A stretch of DNA of 64,000 nt, from the NCBI RefSeq assembly GCF_005870035.1, contig NZ_SWJG01000004.1:62001-126000 (forward strand), written 5' to 3'. This document shows positions 45,075 to 53,752 of the stretch, piece after piece. Source of the DNA: Spirosoma lacussanchae (lineage in GTDB: Bacteria > Bacteroidota > Bacteroidia > Cytophagales > Spirosomataceae). A program made the translations under genes and the position numbers. Positions within the stretch are counted from its first letter, which is position 1, and each line of letters begins with the position of its first letter. The notes under the pieces were generated by a model, which saw only the letters and a list, made by a program, of their open reading frames with translations, was not told where the DNA came from and searched no databases.

Positions 45075-48000
45075 TCAGAAGCTAAACCGCAGGTTGACGC
45101 CCAGACGGCGGGTGGTGGGAATACCGATGAAGTCGAAGCCCTGCGAGTTACCCGCACCCAGCGAGCTGACCTCCGGATCGAAGTTCAGGTATTTGGGAAA
45201 GTTGGGGGCCAGATACCACAGGTTGCGGCCACTCACCGACAGAAAAGCCGATCCGAACGGGGTTTTGGCCAGCCAGCGTTTGGGCAGCTGGTACCCCAGC
45301 GACACCTCGCGCAGCCGGAAAACTGTAGCGTCGAGTACGTTCACCTCAGCCGCTCCACCGGGGCCAAACCCACCCGTGAAGTAGTAGTCGGCAACCGCGA
45401 TACCGATGTTGTTCGGTATTTTACGGCCTTCCCCATCCAGCAGGGGTTTGAGCGTATTTACGTCACCCAGCACACCGGGTCCGACCAGGATTGCCTCCCG
45501 CTCTTCGGTATCTTTGGTAGCCCCCCGACTCAACAGCTCATAGGCCGTGAAGGAGTACATATCCCCTCCCTGCTTCCAATCGAACAGCGCACTCAGGGTC
45601 AGACCCTTATAGCTGAACGTATTGGTAACGCCCAGGATAAAATCCGGGTTGGGGTTGCCAATAGCCGCCGTCTTGCCGCTCAGGATTGGCTTACCCGTGT
45701 TGGGGTTCACCAGTATGTTTCCTTCATCGTCGCGGGCGTAGGTAGAGCCACGAATCTGGCCGTAAGGCTGTCCCGCAATGTGCACGCTTCCCAGATCGGA
45801 GAACCCGCCGTAGGGCAGCTCTTTCAGGGCGCCGATGTCCAGCACGATGTTGCGGTTCAGGGTAAAGGCCGACGACAGGTTCCAGGTAAAGCCGTTGTTC
45901 AGTTTGACGGGTGTAGCGTTCAGCCCAATCTCCACCCCTTCGTTCGAGGAGCGGCCCAGGTTGATCACCTTCTGGGTATAGCCCGACGACGGTACGGCAT
46001 TGACGGTAAAGATCTGCGACGTACTGATCTTGTTGTAATACGTTACGTCGAGCCCGATCCGGTTATTGAAGAACTGAAGTTCCGTACCGATCTCAAGTTC
46101 GGTAATAAATTCGGGCTTCAGGCTTGCGTTGGCCAGCAGATCCGACTCGGTCAGCGAGCTTTGTCCGGCGAAGGGCGACGCTATGCTTCCCGTGCCGGTG
46201 CCCACGCCCAGTACCGGGTTGGCGATGTAGACCGTCTGCGTCTGGTAGGGCGTGGCTTCGTTACCCACCCGAGTGTAGCCCGCCCGGAACTTACCGAACG
46301 ACAGTATGCTCTTGGGCAGCTGAAACGCTTCGGTAAAAATGAGCGAGGCACTGGCCCCACCGTACAGATAGCTGCGGTTGCTGGCCGGCAGCGTTGACGA
46401 GACATCGTTACGGGCTACCAGGTTCAGGAAAGCGTAGTTCTTGTAGTCGAGCGAGATATCCGTGAAGAAAGCATAGTACCGCTGTTTGAAGTTATTCCGG
46501 TTGTTGGGCAGCACCCGCGGAATCGTTACGCTGGTGTTGTTGAGCGAGTTGATGCCCCGGAAAATGATACCATCGCCAAACACAACGGCCCGTTCGGTGA
46601 CGCGCTGGTTCACGTTGTTGCCCAGAATCACTTTCAGCCCTATGTTTTCATTGATCGGCTTGGTGGCGGTCAGCAACAGGGTATTGTCCAGCTCCTGCCG
46701 GTAGATGTTGTCATTGGTAATGTTGCCGTTCGGGAAGTAATCACCCCCTTTGCCGTTCACCACCGTGCGCCGGTCGGTATAGGCGTTGAAACCAACCGTA
46801 TTCTGCACGTTCAGCCAGGGAAGCGGATCGACGCCCAGGACGACATTTCCGTAGTAGCGATCTACCTTGCTCGTTGTAGGACTGTTGACGACAGACCAGT
46901 AGGGATTGTCCGTTCCGACGCGGTCGTAGACATTGTTTCCGTTGAGCGGGTTGGTATTCGGGAAGCCGGTGAGGTCATAGCTCGTCGGCACAAACATCAG
47001 AATGTCCAGAATGGAGCTACCGGCCCCGTTGGCCGCCGACACCTGGGGCGACACCTGGTTGGTATTGACGTAGTTGATAGACCCGCCCACGTAGAACTTA
47101 TTATCCAGCTGGGCATTGCCACCCAGGTTGACAGCGGTCCGGGTAATCTGGTTTTCGGGTACGACGCCCTGGTTCCCCGTGCGCGACAGCCCCGCCGTAA
47201 AGCTACCCTTCTCGCTGCCACTCGACACCGAGATGGCATTCTCGAAGACGCTGCCCGTCCGGAAGAAATTTCGCGCATTATCCTGGGAGTACGACTGATA
47301 GGGCACCTGAATCGGCGTGATTCCATCAGCCTGGTAAAACTGCGGGAATACCGTTGACGGGTAGCGGTTATTAGTCGTGAGCGGGTGCGGAATGGTTTTT
47401 CGGGTCGGAATCAGACTCGTAATCCCTTCGTACGGTGGCCCCCAGGACCCAAATACACCACTGCGGTAATCGAAGTTTGTCCCCTGCCCATAGCTGGTCT
47501 GGTAGTCGGGCAGACCGGCCACGGTCTCCATTGAATACCCGGTGTTATAGGTAATTTCAAGTCCTTTCCGACTCTGGCGCTTACCAGCTTTGGTGGTAAC
47601 GATAATGGCTCCGTTGGCCGCCCGCGATCCGTAAAGCGCAGCCGCTGCCGCGCCTTTGAGTACCGTCATGGTCAGGATGTTGTTGGGATCGAGGTCAAAG
47701 GCCCGGTTCGTAATGGTCGAGCCGCCTACGAAACCATCCGTGCTGCCGAAGCTGGAGTTATCGAAGGGCACACCATCGACCACAAACAGGGGCTGGTTGT
47801 TGTTACCCAGCGACGAATTTCCGCGAATGGTGATGTTGGTAGCACCACCGGCGGCTCCGCCCGACCCCTGAATGTTGACCCCGGCCACTTTACCGGTCAG
47901 CGCCCGTAACGGATCGGGTTCCGATTTCTGGGCCAGCTGGTTGGCGTCCAGCGTCGAGACAGCATAGCCCAGGGCGTTTTTGTCGCGCTTGATACCGGCA

Positions 48001-48320
48001 GCCGTCACGACCACCTCGCTGAGTTGTTTGGTGTCGGCGGTCAGCTCCACGTCGATAACCTGCTGGTTGCCGACCGTTACCTCTTTCGACTGGAAACCAA
48101 CCGACGAGAAGACCAGGACTGCCGTGCGGCCAGACACCGTTAGTTCGTACTGCCCGCGCGCATCAGTCACCGTTCCGACGGTACTTCCCTTCACCGTTAT
48201 GGTCGTGCCGGGCAGCGCTTCCTTACCCGTTCCGTCGATCACTTTGCCGCGTACAGCTCGCTGTTGCGCAACTAACAAACCGGGTAGAAGTAAGAGAAAA
48301 AGTAGTACCTGTATTTTCAT
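45075..48320 (-). CDS. SusC/RagA family TonB-linked outer membrane protein
   Basis: Importer of 1081 residues: signal peptide (1-19, ending LLVAQ), CarboxypepD-like domain (about 22-100), LSEVVVTAAG TonB box region (about 104), plug to about 260 with NNNQPLFVVDGVPFDN and GSRAANGAIIVTTK, then the barrel ending VNLRFSF. There is no STN domain, so it does not signal to an anti-sigma factor. It heads the run susC-susD-lipoprotein-M14 peptidase. Confidence 0.95.
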   Translation of the reverse strand: MKIQVLLFLLLLPGLLVAQQRAVRGKVIDGTGKEALPGTTITVKGSTVGTVTDARGQYELTVSGRTAVLVFSSVGFQSKEVTVGNQQVIDVELTADTKQLSEVVVTAAGIKRDKNALGYAVSTLDANQLAQKSEPDPLRALTGKVAGVNIQGSGGAAGGATNITIRGNSSLGNNNQPLFVVDGVPFDNSSFGSTDGFVGGSTITNRAFDLDPNNILTMTVLKGAAAAALYGSRAANGAIIVTTKAGKRQSRKGLEITYNTGYSMETVAGLPDYQTSYGQGTNFDYRSGVFGSWGPPYEGITSLIPTRKTIPHPLTTNNRYPSTVFPQFYQADGITPIQVPYQSYSQDNARNFFRTGSVFENAISVSSGSEKGSFTAGLSRTGNQGVVPENQITRTAVNLGGNAQLDNKFYVGGSINYVNTNQVSPQVSAANGAGSSILDILMFVPTSYDLTGFPNTNPLNGNNVYDRVGTDNPYWSVVNSPTTSKVDRYYGNVVLGVDPLPWLNVQNTVGFNAYTDRRTVVNGKGGDYFPNGNITNDNIYRQELDNTLLLTATKPINENIGLKVILGNNVNQRVTERAVVFGDGIIFRGINSLNNTSVTIPRVLPNNRNNFKQRYYAFFTDISLDYKNYAFLNLVARNDVSSTLPASNRSYLYGGASASLIFTEAFQLPKSILSFGKFRAGYTRVGNEATPYQTQTVYIANPVLGVGTGTGSIASPFAGQSSLTESDLLANASLKPEFITELEIGTELQFFNNRIGLDVTYYNKISTSQIFTVNAVPSSGYTQKVINLGRSSNEGVEIGLNATPVKLNNGFTWNLSSAFTLNRNIVLDIGALKELPYGGFSDLGSVHIAGQPYGQIRGSTYARDDEGNILVNPNTGKPILSGKTAAIGNPNPDFILGVTNTFSYKGLTLSALFDWKQGGDMYSFTAYELLSRGATKDTEEREAILVGPGVLGDVNTLKPLLDGEGRKIPNNIGIAVADYYFTGGFGPGGAAEVNVLDATVFRLREVSLGYQLPKRWLAKTPFGSAFLSVSGRNLWYLAPNFPKYLNFDPEVSSLGAGNSQGFDFIGIPTTRRLGVNLRFSF

Positions 48321-48637
48321 GCTGTTCTGGATTAGATGTGTACATAGGTGATTAATACATGAGAGATTTTATTATCAGTCAATTCTAGAAAACTTACGAC
48401 TACAAAAAAAGACATGAACAGAATTTTATTTTACTTAATCAAATAAGTTAAAAATATTATATCTATTATTCTAATTAATACAGCTATGTAAAACCATATG
48501 ATACTTATATTGCCAAATAAAATACGGACCAATACAGAAGAGATACCTCTTTGTCTCCCTCTATCCTAAGCGAATAGAAAAAAACAATTTTTTATTTTGA
48601 ACGTTGTTCATTTTATTTGCTGCAGATTTTGAATACG
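48321..48637. other. AT-rich divergent promoter region, susC/tetR
   Basis: About 316 bp, strongly AT-rich, between the susC start and the tetR start. It contains the TetR operator at 48598-48610 and several A/T tracts. I find no exact TAnnTTTG facing susC; TAAGTTTT on the minus strand (near 48390) is one mismatch away. Confidence 0.5.
48598..48610. promoter_or_regulatory. TetR-type operator copy 1
   Basis: TGAACGTTGTTCA is TGAAC-N3-GTTCA, a perfect inverted repeat with a 3-bp centre, 27 bp before the tetR ATG. The same site occurs at 49273-49285. Predicted autoregulation. Confidence 0.75.
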
Positions 48638-49255
48638 ATGGGAGTTGCCGAACGGAAAGCACGCGAGAAAGAAGAGCTGAGAGACCTGATCTTACGGGCG
48701 GCCAGAAAGCTGTTTACCGAAAATGGGATCGAGCAGACCACCATTCGCAACATAGCCGAAGCCATCGATTACAGCGTTGGAACGGTGTATGTATACTTCA
48801 GGAACAAAGATGCGATCCTGCATGCGCTCCACAGCCAGGGATTCGGTATGCTGGCCAGCTATTTCTCGGTGCTGGCCAGTGTGGCAGATCCGATGGAGCG
48901 CTTACGGGCCATGGGGCGGATATACATCAAATTTGGCCTCGAAAACCGGGATATGTACGAGCTCATGTTCAGCACTAAAGCACCCATGACGTTTTTGTGC
49001 GCTACCGATCAGCCGGAATGGGACGAAGGAAAAGCAACTTTTACCGCCCTGAGCAGTACTGTTGCCCAGTGCCTTGAAGCTGGTCATTTTGCCGGGCATT
49101 CGCTCCAACCGCTGTCATTCATGTTCTGGAGTCTGGTTCACGGCATGTGCAGCCTGGAAATCAGCCAACGTACGCAGGGAGTCAATCTAACCGATCCGTC
49201 GGCTATCGTTGATCAGGCGTATACCGAGTTTTTGAAACTACTGGATCATTTCTAA
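48638..49255 (+). CDS. TetR/AcrR family transcriptional regulator
   Basis: Repressor of 205 residues. The N-terminal helix-turn-helix has ILRAARKLFTENGIEQTTIRNIAEAIDYSVGTVYVYFRNKDAIL (about 20-63). The C-terminal ligand-binding domain (about 80-200) is of the common WHG type (FMFWSLVHGMCSLE). The ATG at 48638 is preferred over an in-frame TTG at 48617. Identical operators flank the gene, so it should control itself and the three genes downstream. The ligand is unknown. Confidence 0.92.
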   Translation: MGVAERKAREKEELRDLILRAARKLFTENGIEQTTIRNIAEAIDYSVGTVYVYFRNKDAILHALHSQGFGMLASYFSVLASVADPMERLRAMGRIYIKFGLENRDMYELMFSTKAPMTFLCATDQPEWDEGKATFTALSSTVAQCLEAGHFAGHSLQPLSFMFWSLVHGMCSLEISQRTQGVNLTDPSAIVDQAYTEFLKLLDHF

Positions 49256-49272
49256 TTTTTTTGCCCTATTTA

Positions 49273-49285
49273 TGAACATTGTTCA
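49273..49285. promoter_or_regulatory. TetR-type operator copy 2
   Basis: TGAACATTGTTCA, the same TGAAC-N3-GTTCA repeat as upstream of tetR with one change in the spacer. It lies 18 bp after the tetR stop and 18 bp before the DUF2147 ATG, where a bound repressor would block the downstream genes. Confidence 0.75.
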
Positions 49286-49303
49286 CATTTTAAACCAAGA
49301 TCA

Positions 49304-49744
49304 ATGAAAGTCTTTTTTTTCGTACTCGCCCTGTTGGTTACGGGGGGAGTTACCCGACATACCCAACCGCCCGCCGACGCTGTTACCGGTGAGTGGCTCT
49401 CGCCCCGGAAAGACAGCCGAATCACTATTTATCGACAGGGAGATCTGTATCAGGGGAGGATCCTATGGGGTACGGGAACGGCCACTACTGACCAGAGCAA
49501 TCCTGACCCAAGCCTACGCAGCCGAAATCTGATCGGGCTGGTCATCCTGAACGGGTTCGTCTATGACGGCCGAAGCACCTGGGAGAACGGCACCATCTAC
49601 GACCCGCGGGAGGGAAAAACCTATTCCTGCAAGATGACCCTTACCACCCCGAACAGCCTCAGTATTCGTGGCTACGTTGGCGTATCGCTTTTTGGCCGGA
49701 CAGAGGTCTGGTCCCGGGTTACGCCCGGTCGACCAAATCCTTAA
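49304..49744 (+). CDS. DUF2147 domain-containing secreted protein
   Basis: Small exported protein of 146 residues with a signal peptide (about 1-20). The body follows the DUF2147 pattern: VTGEWLSPRKDSRITIYRQGDLYQGRILWG, GLVILNGFVYDG, WENGTIYDPREGKTYSCKMTL and SIRGYVGVSLFGRTEVW. It is a small beta-barrel thought to sit in the periplasm; its biochemical role is not known. First gene after the second TetR operator, 19 bp before the SDR gene. Confidence 0.87.
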   Translation: MKVFFFVLALLVTGGVTRHTQPPADAVTGEWLSPRKDSRITIYRQGDLYQGRILWGTGTATTDQSNPDPSLRSRNLIGLVILNGFVYDGRSTWENGTIYDPREGKTYSCKMTLTTPNSLSIRGYVGVSLFGRTEVWSRVTPGRPNP

Positions 49745-49763
49745 CTACCATAACCCAAATCCC

Positions 49764-50543
49764 ATGAACGAATTTATCCTACTGACCGGAGCCTCGTCGG
49801 GTATTGGCCTCAACATGGCCCGCTTACTGGCTGCCCGCAAGCAGAACCTGATCCTGGTAGCCCGCCGGTTCGACTTGCTGGAAACGCTGAAGGCCGAGCT
49901 GGTAGACGAGCACGGGATCTCCGTCTACACCTTTGCCAAAGACCTTTCCAACGCCGACGAAGCTGTTGCCCTGCACAATGAGATCAGCGCCCTGGGCCTT
50001 CCGGTAACGAAGCTCGTTAACAACGCTGGCTTTGGTACCTACGGCCCTTTTGACGAGAGCGCGCTTGAACCGGATCTGCGCATGATCGACCTGAACGTGG
50101 GAGCGGTAGTAACCCTGACCAAACTGTTTCTGCCCGCTATGAAGCGTCGCGGCAGCGGGCACATCATGAATGTTGCCTCGCTGCTGTCGTTCCTGCCGTT
50201 TCCATACTATTCGGTTTACTCAGCCACCAAGGCGTTCGTCCTCGCTTTCTCCGAAACGTTGGCAGCGGAACTGACCGGCAGCGGAGTTACCGTTTCAGCC
50301 TTCTGCCCGGGTCCTGTCGATACGGGTTTTACCACCGATGCTATGCTGAAAACCAATGCATACGCGACGAACAAACCAGCCGATGTGCAATGGGTAGCGG
50401 CCGTTGGCGTCCGGCACCTGCTATCGGGCAAAGGGGTCAAAATTGTGGGCCGCCTGAACTGGCTGCTGGCAAACACCCCCCGCTTCTCGCCCCGCTGGCT
50501 CACCATGCGGATCAATAAATTTCTGGCCAGCCCCAAACGCTAA
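49764..50543 (+). CDS. SDR family oxidoreductase, DltE-like
   Basis: Classical SDR of 259 residues: TGASSGIG (residues 8-15), NNAGFG (about 90-95), Ser in NVASL and catalytic YSATK near residue 155. The sequence LVARRFDLLETLKAELVDEHG is typical of the DltE/YqjQ group, whose substrates are mostly unknown and often lipophilic. The ATG at 49764 fits the family start. It lies between the DUF2147 and membrane-protein genes under the TetR operator. Confidence 0.9.
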   Translation: MNEFILLTGASSGIGLNMARLLAARKQNLILVARRFDLLETLKAELVDEHGISVYTFAKDLSNADEAVALHNEISALGLPVTKLVNNAGFGTYGPFDESALEPDLRMIDLNVGAVVTLTKLFLPAMKRRGSGHIMNVASLLSFLPFPYYSVYSATKAFVLAFSETLAAELTGSGVTVSAFCPGPVDTGFTTDAMLKTNAYATNKPADVQWVAAVGVRHLLSGKGVKIVGRLNWLLANTPRFSPRWLTMRINKFLASPKR

Positions 50544-50573
50544 TACGTATTTGGTTCTATTAGCCATTTTGCC

Positions 50574-51341
50574 ATGAAAACCTTATCCGAATTGTTGCGC
50601 TACCGGAATGAACCGATGTATCTGTTCGGCCTTGCCTGCCTGCTGGCAGCGGCCGTTTGCCTGGCCCTGACCCGGCTCACCGATGTTCAGGTGAACGGCG
50701 TCAGCGCCTGGTATAAACCCGTCAAGTTTTTCCTATCAACCACCCTGTTTGTGTGGACTATGGCCTGGTATATGTTTTACCTGGGTCCGTCCAGAGCGGT
50801 GCAGATTTACTCCTGGGGGGTCATACTGCTGCTGGGGTTCGAACTCATCTATATTGCCGTTCAGGCCGGGCGGGGGCAGCTGTCCCACTTCAAGGTCGAT
50901 ACCCCTATGTACGCAGCTCTGTACAGCATGATGGCCCTGGCCGCTGTAGGCATAGCCCTATGGACGGGGTATATTGGGTTACTCTTCTGCCAGCGCAACT
51001 TTCCAGACTTGCCCGCGGCCTATGTCTGGGGCATCCGGATCGGCATTGGCCTGTTCGTGATCTTCGCGATGGAAGGGCTGGCGATGGGGTCTCAGCTACG
51101 GCATACCGTGGGTGGCCCCGATGGTAGTCCGGGACTGCCCGTGGTCAACTGGAGCCGAACCTACGGCGATCTGCGTATTGCGCATTTTATGGGCATGCAC
51201 GCCATCCAGATCATCCCCATCCTGGCCTATTACGCCCTCAAAAGTGTTCGCCTGACAGTTGCGGTGGGTTTGCTCTATGGCCTCGCCACGACCCTGCTGT
51301 TTATTCAGGCGATGCGCGGCAAGCCCCTGTGGCCTCTCTGA
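50574..51341 (+). CDS. Uncharacterised multi-spanning membrane protein
   Basis: Inner-membrane protein of 255 residues with about seven membrane segments. Conserved-looking polar features within the helices are WYKPVKFFLSTTLFVWTMAWYM (about 46-67, split here by family similarity only) and GDLRIAHFMGMHAIQIIP (about 203-220), which has two His and a Gln on neighbouring turns. I do not recognise a named family. The His pair could bind a metal or heme, but this is speculation. 30 bp after the SDR gene; it ends 5 bp from the convergent LysE gene. Confidence 0.75.
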   Translation: MKTLSELLRYRNEPMYLFGLACLLAAAVCLALTRLTDVQVNGVSAWYKPVKFFLSTTLFVWTMAWYMFYLGPSRAVQIYSWGVILLLGFELIYIAVQAGRGQLSHFKVDTPMYAALYSMMALAAVGIALWTGYIGLLFCQRNFPDLPAAYVWGIRIGIGLFVIFAMEGLAMGSQLRHTVGGPDGSPGLPVVNWSRTYGDLRIAHFMGMHAIQIIPILAYYALKSVRLTVAVGLLYGLATTLLFIQAMRGKPLWPL

Positions 51342-51346
51342 TAGAA

Positions 51347-51985
51347 TTACCAGTTCATGAGCCGGGCTACGGGCTCATACAGCCGCGTATAGGCAATCTG
51401 AACGGCTACGGCCAGAAAGACAAAACCCGTTGTTCGGTTGAACAGGGTGACGACCCGGGGGGTAAAGAGTCGCTTGAGCCGGTTGGCGTAATACGCCAGC
51501 GCCGACTCAGTTACAAATACCCCAACCAGACTGGCGCTCATGAACCCGTACTGTTCGGCCTGGGTGTAGTGCAGGTGCGAGCGGATATACGCCACAATGG
51601 CTACCCAGGAAACGAAATTGACCGGATTGAGTGCGTTCAGAAAAAAGCCCGTCGACACGTAGTACAGGTAGTTACCAAATCGGGTTTGGGGATAAGCCAG
51701 CCGGGGGGTGCCCCGGAGGATGTTGACCAGGCCCATGGCCGTTAGGAAAATGACTCCCACAACCGCCATGAAATGCTCGAACCCCTGCACCTTTGGAATA
51801 AACGATGTCCCTAGCAGGGCAGCCAGTACGAACAGGATATCGCCGACGATCACGCCCAGCACGATCTTCATTCCGGACCGAAAGCCGTTATCGACACTGT
51901 TCTGGATCAGGGCAAAAAAAACGGTTCCAAATGTCAGGCAAAGGGCAACGCCGACCAGAAATCCGTACAAAATTGGTAAAAACAC
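51347..51985 (-). CDS. LysE/RhtB family exporter
   Basis: Amino acid or metabolite exporter of 212 residues with six membrane segments. The opening FLVGVALCLTFGTVFFALIQNSVDNGFRSGMKIVLGVIVGD is the LysE family N-terminus with PG-type turn replaced by FG. The central FFLNALNPVNFVSWVAIVAYI matches the conserved NP motif. The cargo is unknown. Its stop codon lies 5 bp from the stop of the convergent membrane-protein gene, with no visible terminator between them. Confidence 0.88.
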   Translation of the reverse strand: MFLPILYGFLVGVALCLTFGTVFFALIQNSVDNGFRSGMKIVLGVIVGDILFVLAALLGTSFIPKVQGFEHFMAVVGVIFLTAMGLVNILRGTPRLAYPQTRFGNYLYYVSTGFFLNALNPVNFVSWVAIVAYIRSHLHYTQAEQYGFMSASLVGVFVTESALAYYANRLKRLFTPRVVTLFNRTTGFVFLAVAVQIAYTRLYEPVARLMNW

Positions 51986-52073
51986 AAGTGATGAAGTTTA
52001 CAGTGTTGGTGTCTGGCTGCCGAAGCTGTCGGGCCATTGGAGTCAACAGCCCACCCCCGTATACCAGCACCCG

Positions 52074-52622
52074 TTAAATTCCCCGCAGGCGGGCTACCAT
52101 GAGCAGACCGCTAACGCTCAGGGCGTCGGTAATGCGGCTGTTCATAGCCATATCAACGGCTTCAGCCAATGGAAGTTTCCAGATTTTGAGATCTTCTGTT
52201 TCTTCGGGCTCATGGTCGCCCTGAACCAGATCTTCGGCAATGTACAGAAACCCCTCCTCGTCGGTAGCCGAATTGGAGGTATGAATCCGGGCAATTTTTG
52301 TCCATTTCCGGGCTTCCAGACCGGTTTCTTCCCGAAGCTCACGCCGGGCCGACTCGAGCGGATCGGTACCCAGCGGGCACCCGCCTTCCGGTATCTCCCA
52401 CGAGTATTCGTTGAGCGGATAGCGGTACTGGCCAACGAGATAGGTATTCCCATCCGCATCGATCGGGATCACCCCCACCGCTTTATTCTTAAAACTGACA
52501 ACTCCGTAAATGCCGGGTGTGCCGGCCGGCGTGATCACATCCTCATGCCGGATGCTCAGCCAGGGGTTTTCGTACGTTACGGCCGATTTTAATGTCTGCC
52601 AGGGGTTATCGGTTGCATTCAT
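52074..52622 (-). CDS. NUDIX hydrolase (ADP-ribose pyrophosphatase-like)
   Basis: Cytoplasmic NUDIX enzyme of 182 residues. The NUDIX box ends RELREETGL and is preceded by EIPEGGCPLGTDPLESA. The first Glu of the generic box is replaced by Thr, a variant I recall in several bacterial members of the ADP-ribose branch. The region before the box (VGQYRYPLNEYSWEIPEG) is typical of ADP-sugar pyrophosphatases. Divergent from the CDF transporter gene, 73 bp apart. Confidence 0.9.
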   Translation of the reverse strand: MNATDNPWQTLKSAVTYENPWLSIRHEDVITPAGTPGIYGVVSFKNKAVGVIPIDADGNTYLVGQYRYPLNEYSWEIPEGGCPLGTDPLESARRELREETGLEARKWTKIARIHTSNSATDEEGFLYIAEDLVQGDHEPEETEDLKIWKLPLAEAVDMAMNSRITDALSVSGLLMVARLRGI

Positions 52623-52695
52623 GCCAGCGAAAATACGGACTTTGTGGGTACGGTTGGCTATATTTGTTCACACGTACCACTTCATTCCGGGCTTC

Positions 52696-53703
52696 ATGAG
52701 GGCCAGTCAACGCACTAAATACCGCTGGATGGGCCTGTCGTTTGGGCTCAGCATCATTCTGCTGGTTGTCAAATTCACAGCTTATTTCCTGACGTCATCG
52801 ACCGCTATCCTGACCGATGCCGTCGAGTCGATCGTCAACGTGCTGGCCAGCGGATTCGCGTTGTATAGCATCTACCTCGCCGGACAACCCCGCGACCAGA
52901 ACCACCCCTATGGCCACGGAAAAATTGAATTTCTGTCGTCGGGTTTCGAAGGGGCCATGATATTATCGGCCGGGCTGGTGATCGTCTGGCAGGCCATCCT
53001 GAGCGTTTTCGAGCCGCAGGAGCTCGATAATCTGGGTACTGGCTTTGTGCTGCTGGGGATTACCGCACTGGCCAATGCGTTTGTGGGCTGGATGCTGATC
53101 CGTACGGGCCGCCAGACCGATTCCCTGGCCCTGATTGCCGACGGGCAACACCTGATGACCGACGTAATCAGCAGCATTGTGGTCATGATCGGCGTGGCCA
53201 TTGTGGCCCTGACCGGCCAGCGCTGGATCGATAGCGTGTTGTCGCTGGGTCTGTCTGTCCTGATCATTTACAATGGTCTGCAGCTGGTTCGGCAGTCCGT
53301 TGCCCGACTCATGGACGAAACCGACGCGCCAACCCTGGACCGGGTCGTGGCCCTGCTCAATGTACACAAGGAGCGAAACTGGATCGACGTCCATAACCTG
53401 CGGGTGCAGAAGTACGGCGCCGACCTACACATCGACTGTCACCTGACCTTACCCTACTATTGGGAACTGACACAGGTGCATGACGAGGTACATGCGTTTG
53501 AGGATACGCTTAAGGCCGGGTTCAGCAACGAGGTTGAAATTTTCGTGCATACCGATCCGTGCATGAAAGAATGCTGTCACTACTGCCGCGTGGCCGACTG
53601 CCCCGTGCGGGCATTCGCGTTTGTGCGGGATGTAGACTGGACCAGCGAGAATCTGCCGCTGAACCAAAAGCATTTTGTTCCCCTGGCCGTTCAGAGTGAG
53701 TAG
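52696..53703 (+). CDS. Cation diffusion facilitator (CDF) metal efflux protein
   Basis: Inner-membrane divalent metal/proton antiporter of 335 residues with six membrane segments. Site A residues are in LTDAVES (Asp41) and ADGQHLMTDV (His and Asp in the fifth helix), and a His-rich loop HPYGHGK is at 70-76. The cytoplasmic domain (about 215-310) is typical. Odd is a Cys-rich C-terminus, DPCMKECCHYCRVADC (about 288-304), with five Cys that could bind an extra metal. The ATG at 52696 is preferred to an upstream ATG at 52621 that overlaps the NUDIX gene. Confidence 0.9.
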   Translation: MRASQRTKYRWMGLSFGLSIILLVVKFTAYFLTSSTAILTDAVESIVNVLASGFALYSIYLAGQPRDQNHPYGHGKIEFLSSGFEGAMILSAGLVIVWQAILSVFEPQELDNLGTGFVLLGITALANAFVGWMLIRTGRQTDSLALIADGQHLMTDVISSIVVMIGVAIVALTGQRWIDSVLSLGLSVLIIYNGLQLVRQSVARLMDETDAPTLDRVVALLNVHKERNWIDVHNLRVQKYGADLHIDCHLTLPYYWELTQVHDEVHAFEDTLKAGFSNEVEIFVHTDPCMKECCHYCRVADCPVRAFAFVRDVDWTSENLPLNQKHFVPLAVQSE

Positions 53704-53717
53704 ATTCTGAGCCTTTT

Positions 53718-53752
53718 CATACTTAACCGATTAGAATACTTGGTTAAGTATG
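53718..53752. repeat. Inverted repeat covering the DUF4249 start codon
   Basis: CATACTTAACC (53718-53728) and GGTTAAGTATG (53742-53752) are perfect 11-bp complements with a 13-nt spacer. The last three bases of the right arm are the ATG of the next gene. In RNA the start codon and the region before it would be paired; in DNA it could be an operator. Confidence 0.75.

Noticed and set aside
45060..46397. 445-codon plus-strand frame
   Set aside because: Antisense of the second susC barrel, with no family-like sequence.
48598..49285. TetR-flanking repeats as ends of a mobile element
   Set aside because: They are palindromes of 13 bp in promoter positions, with no target duplication and no transposase between them. 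Operators explain them better.
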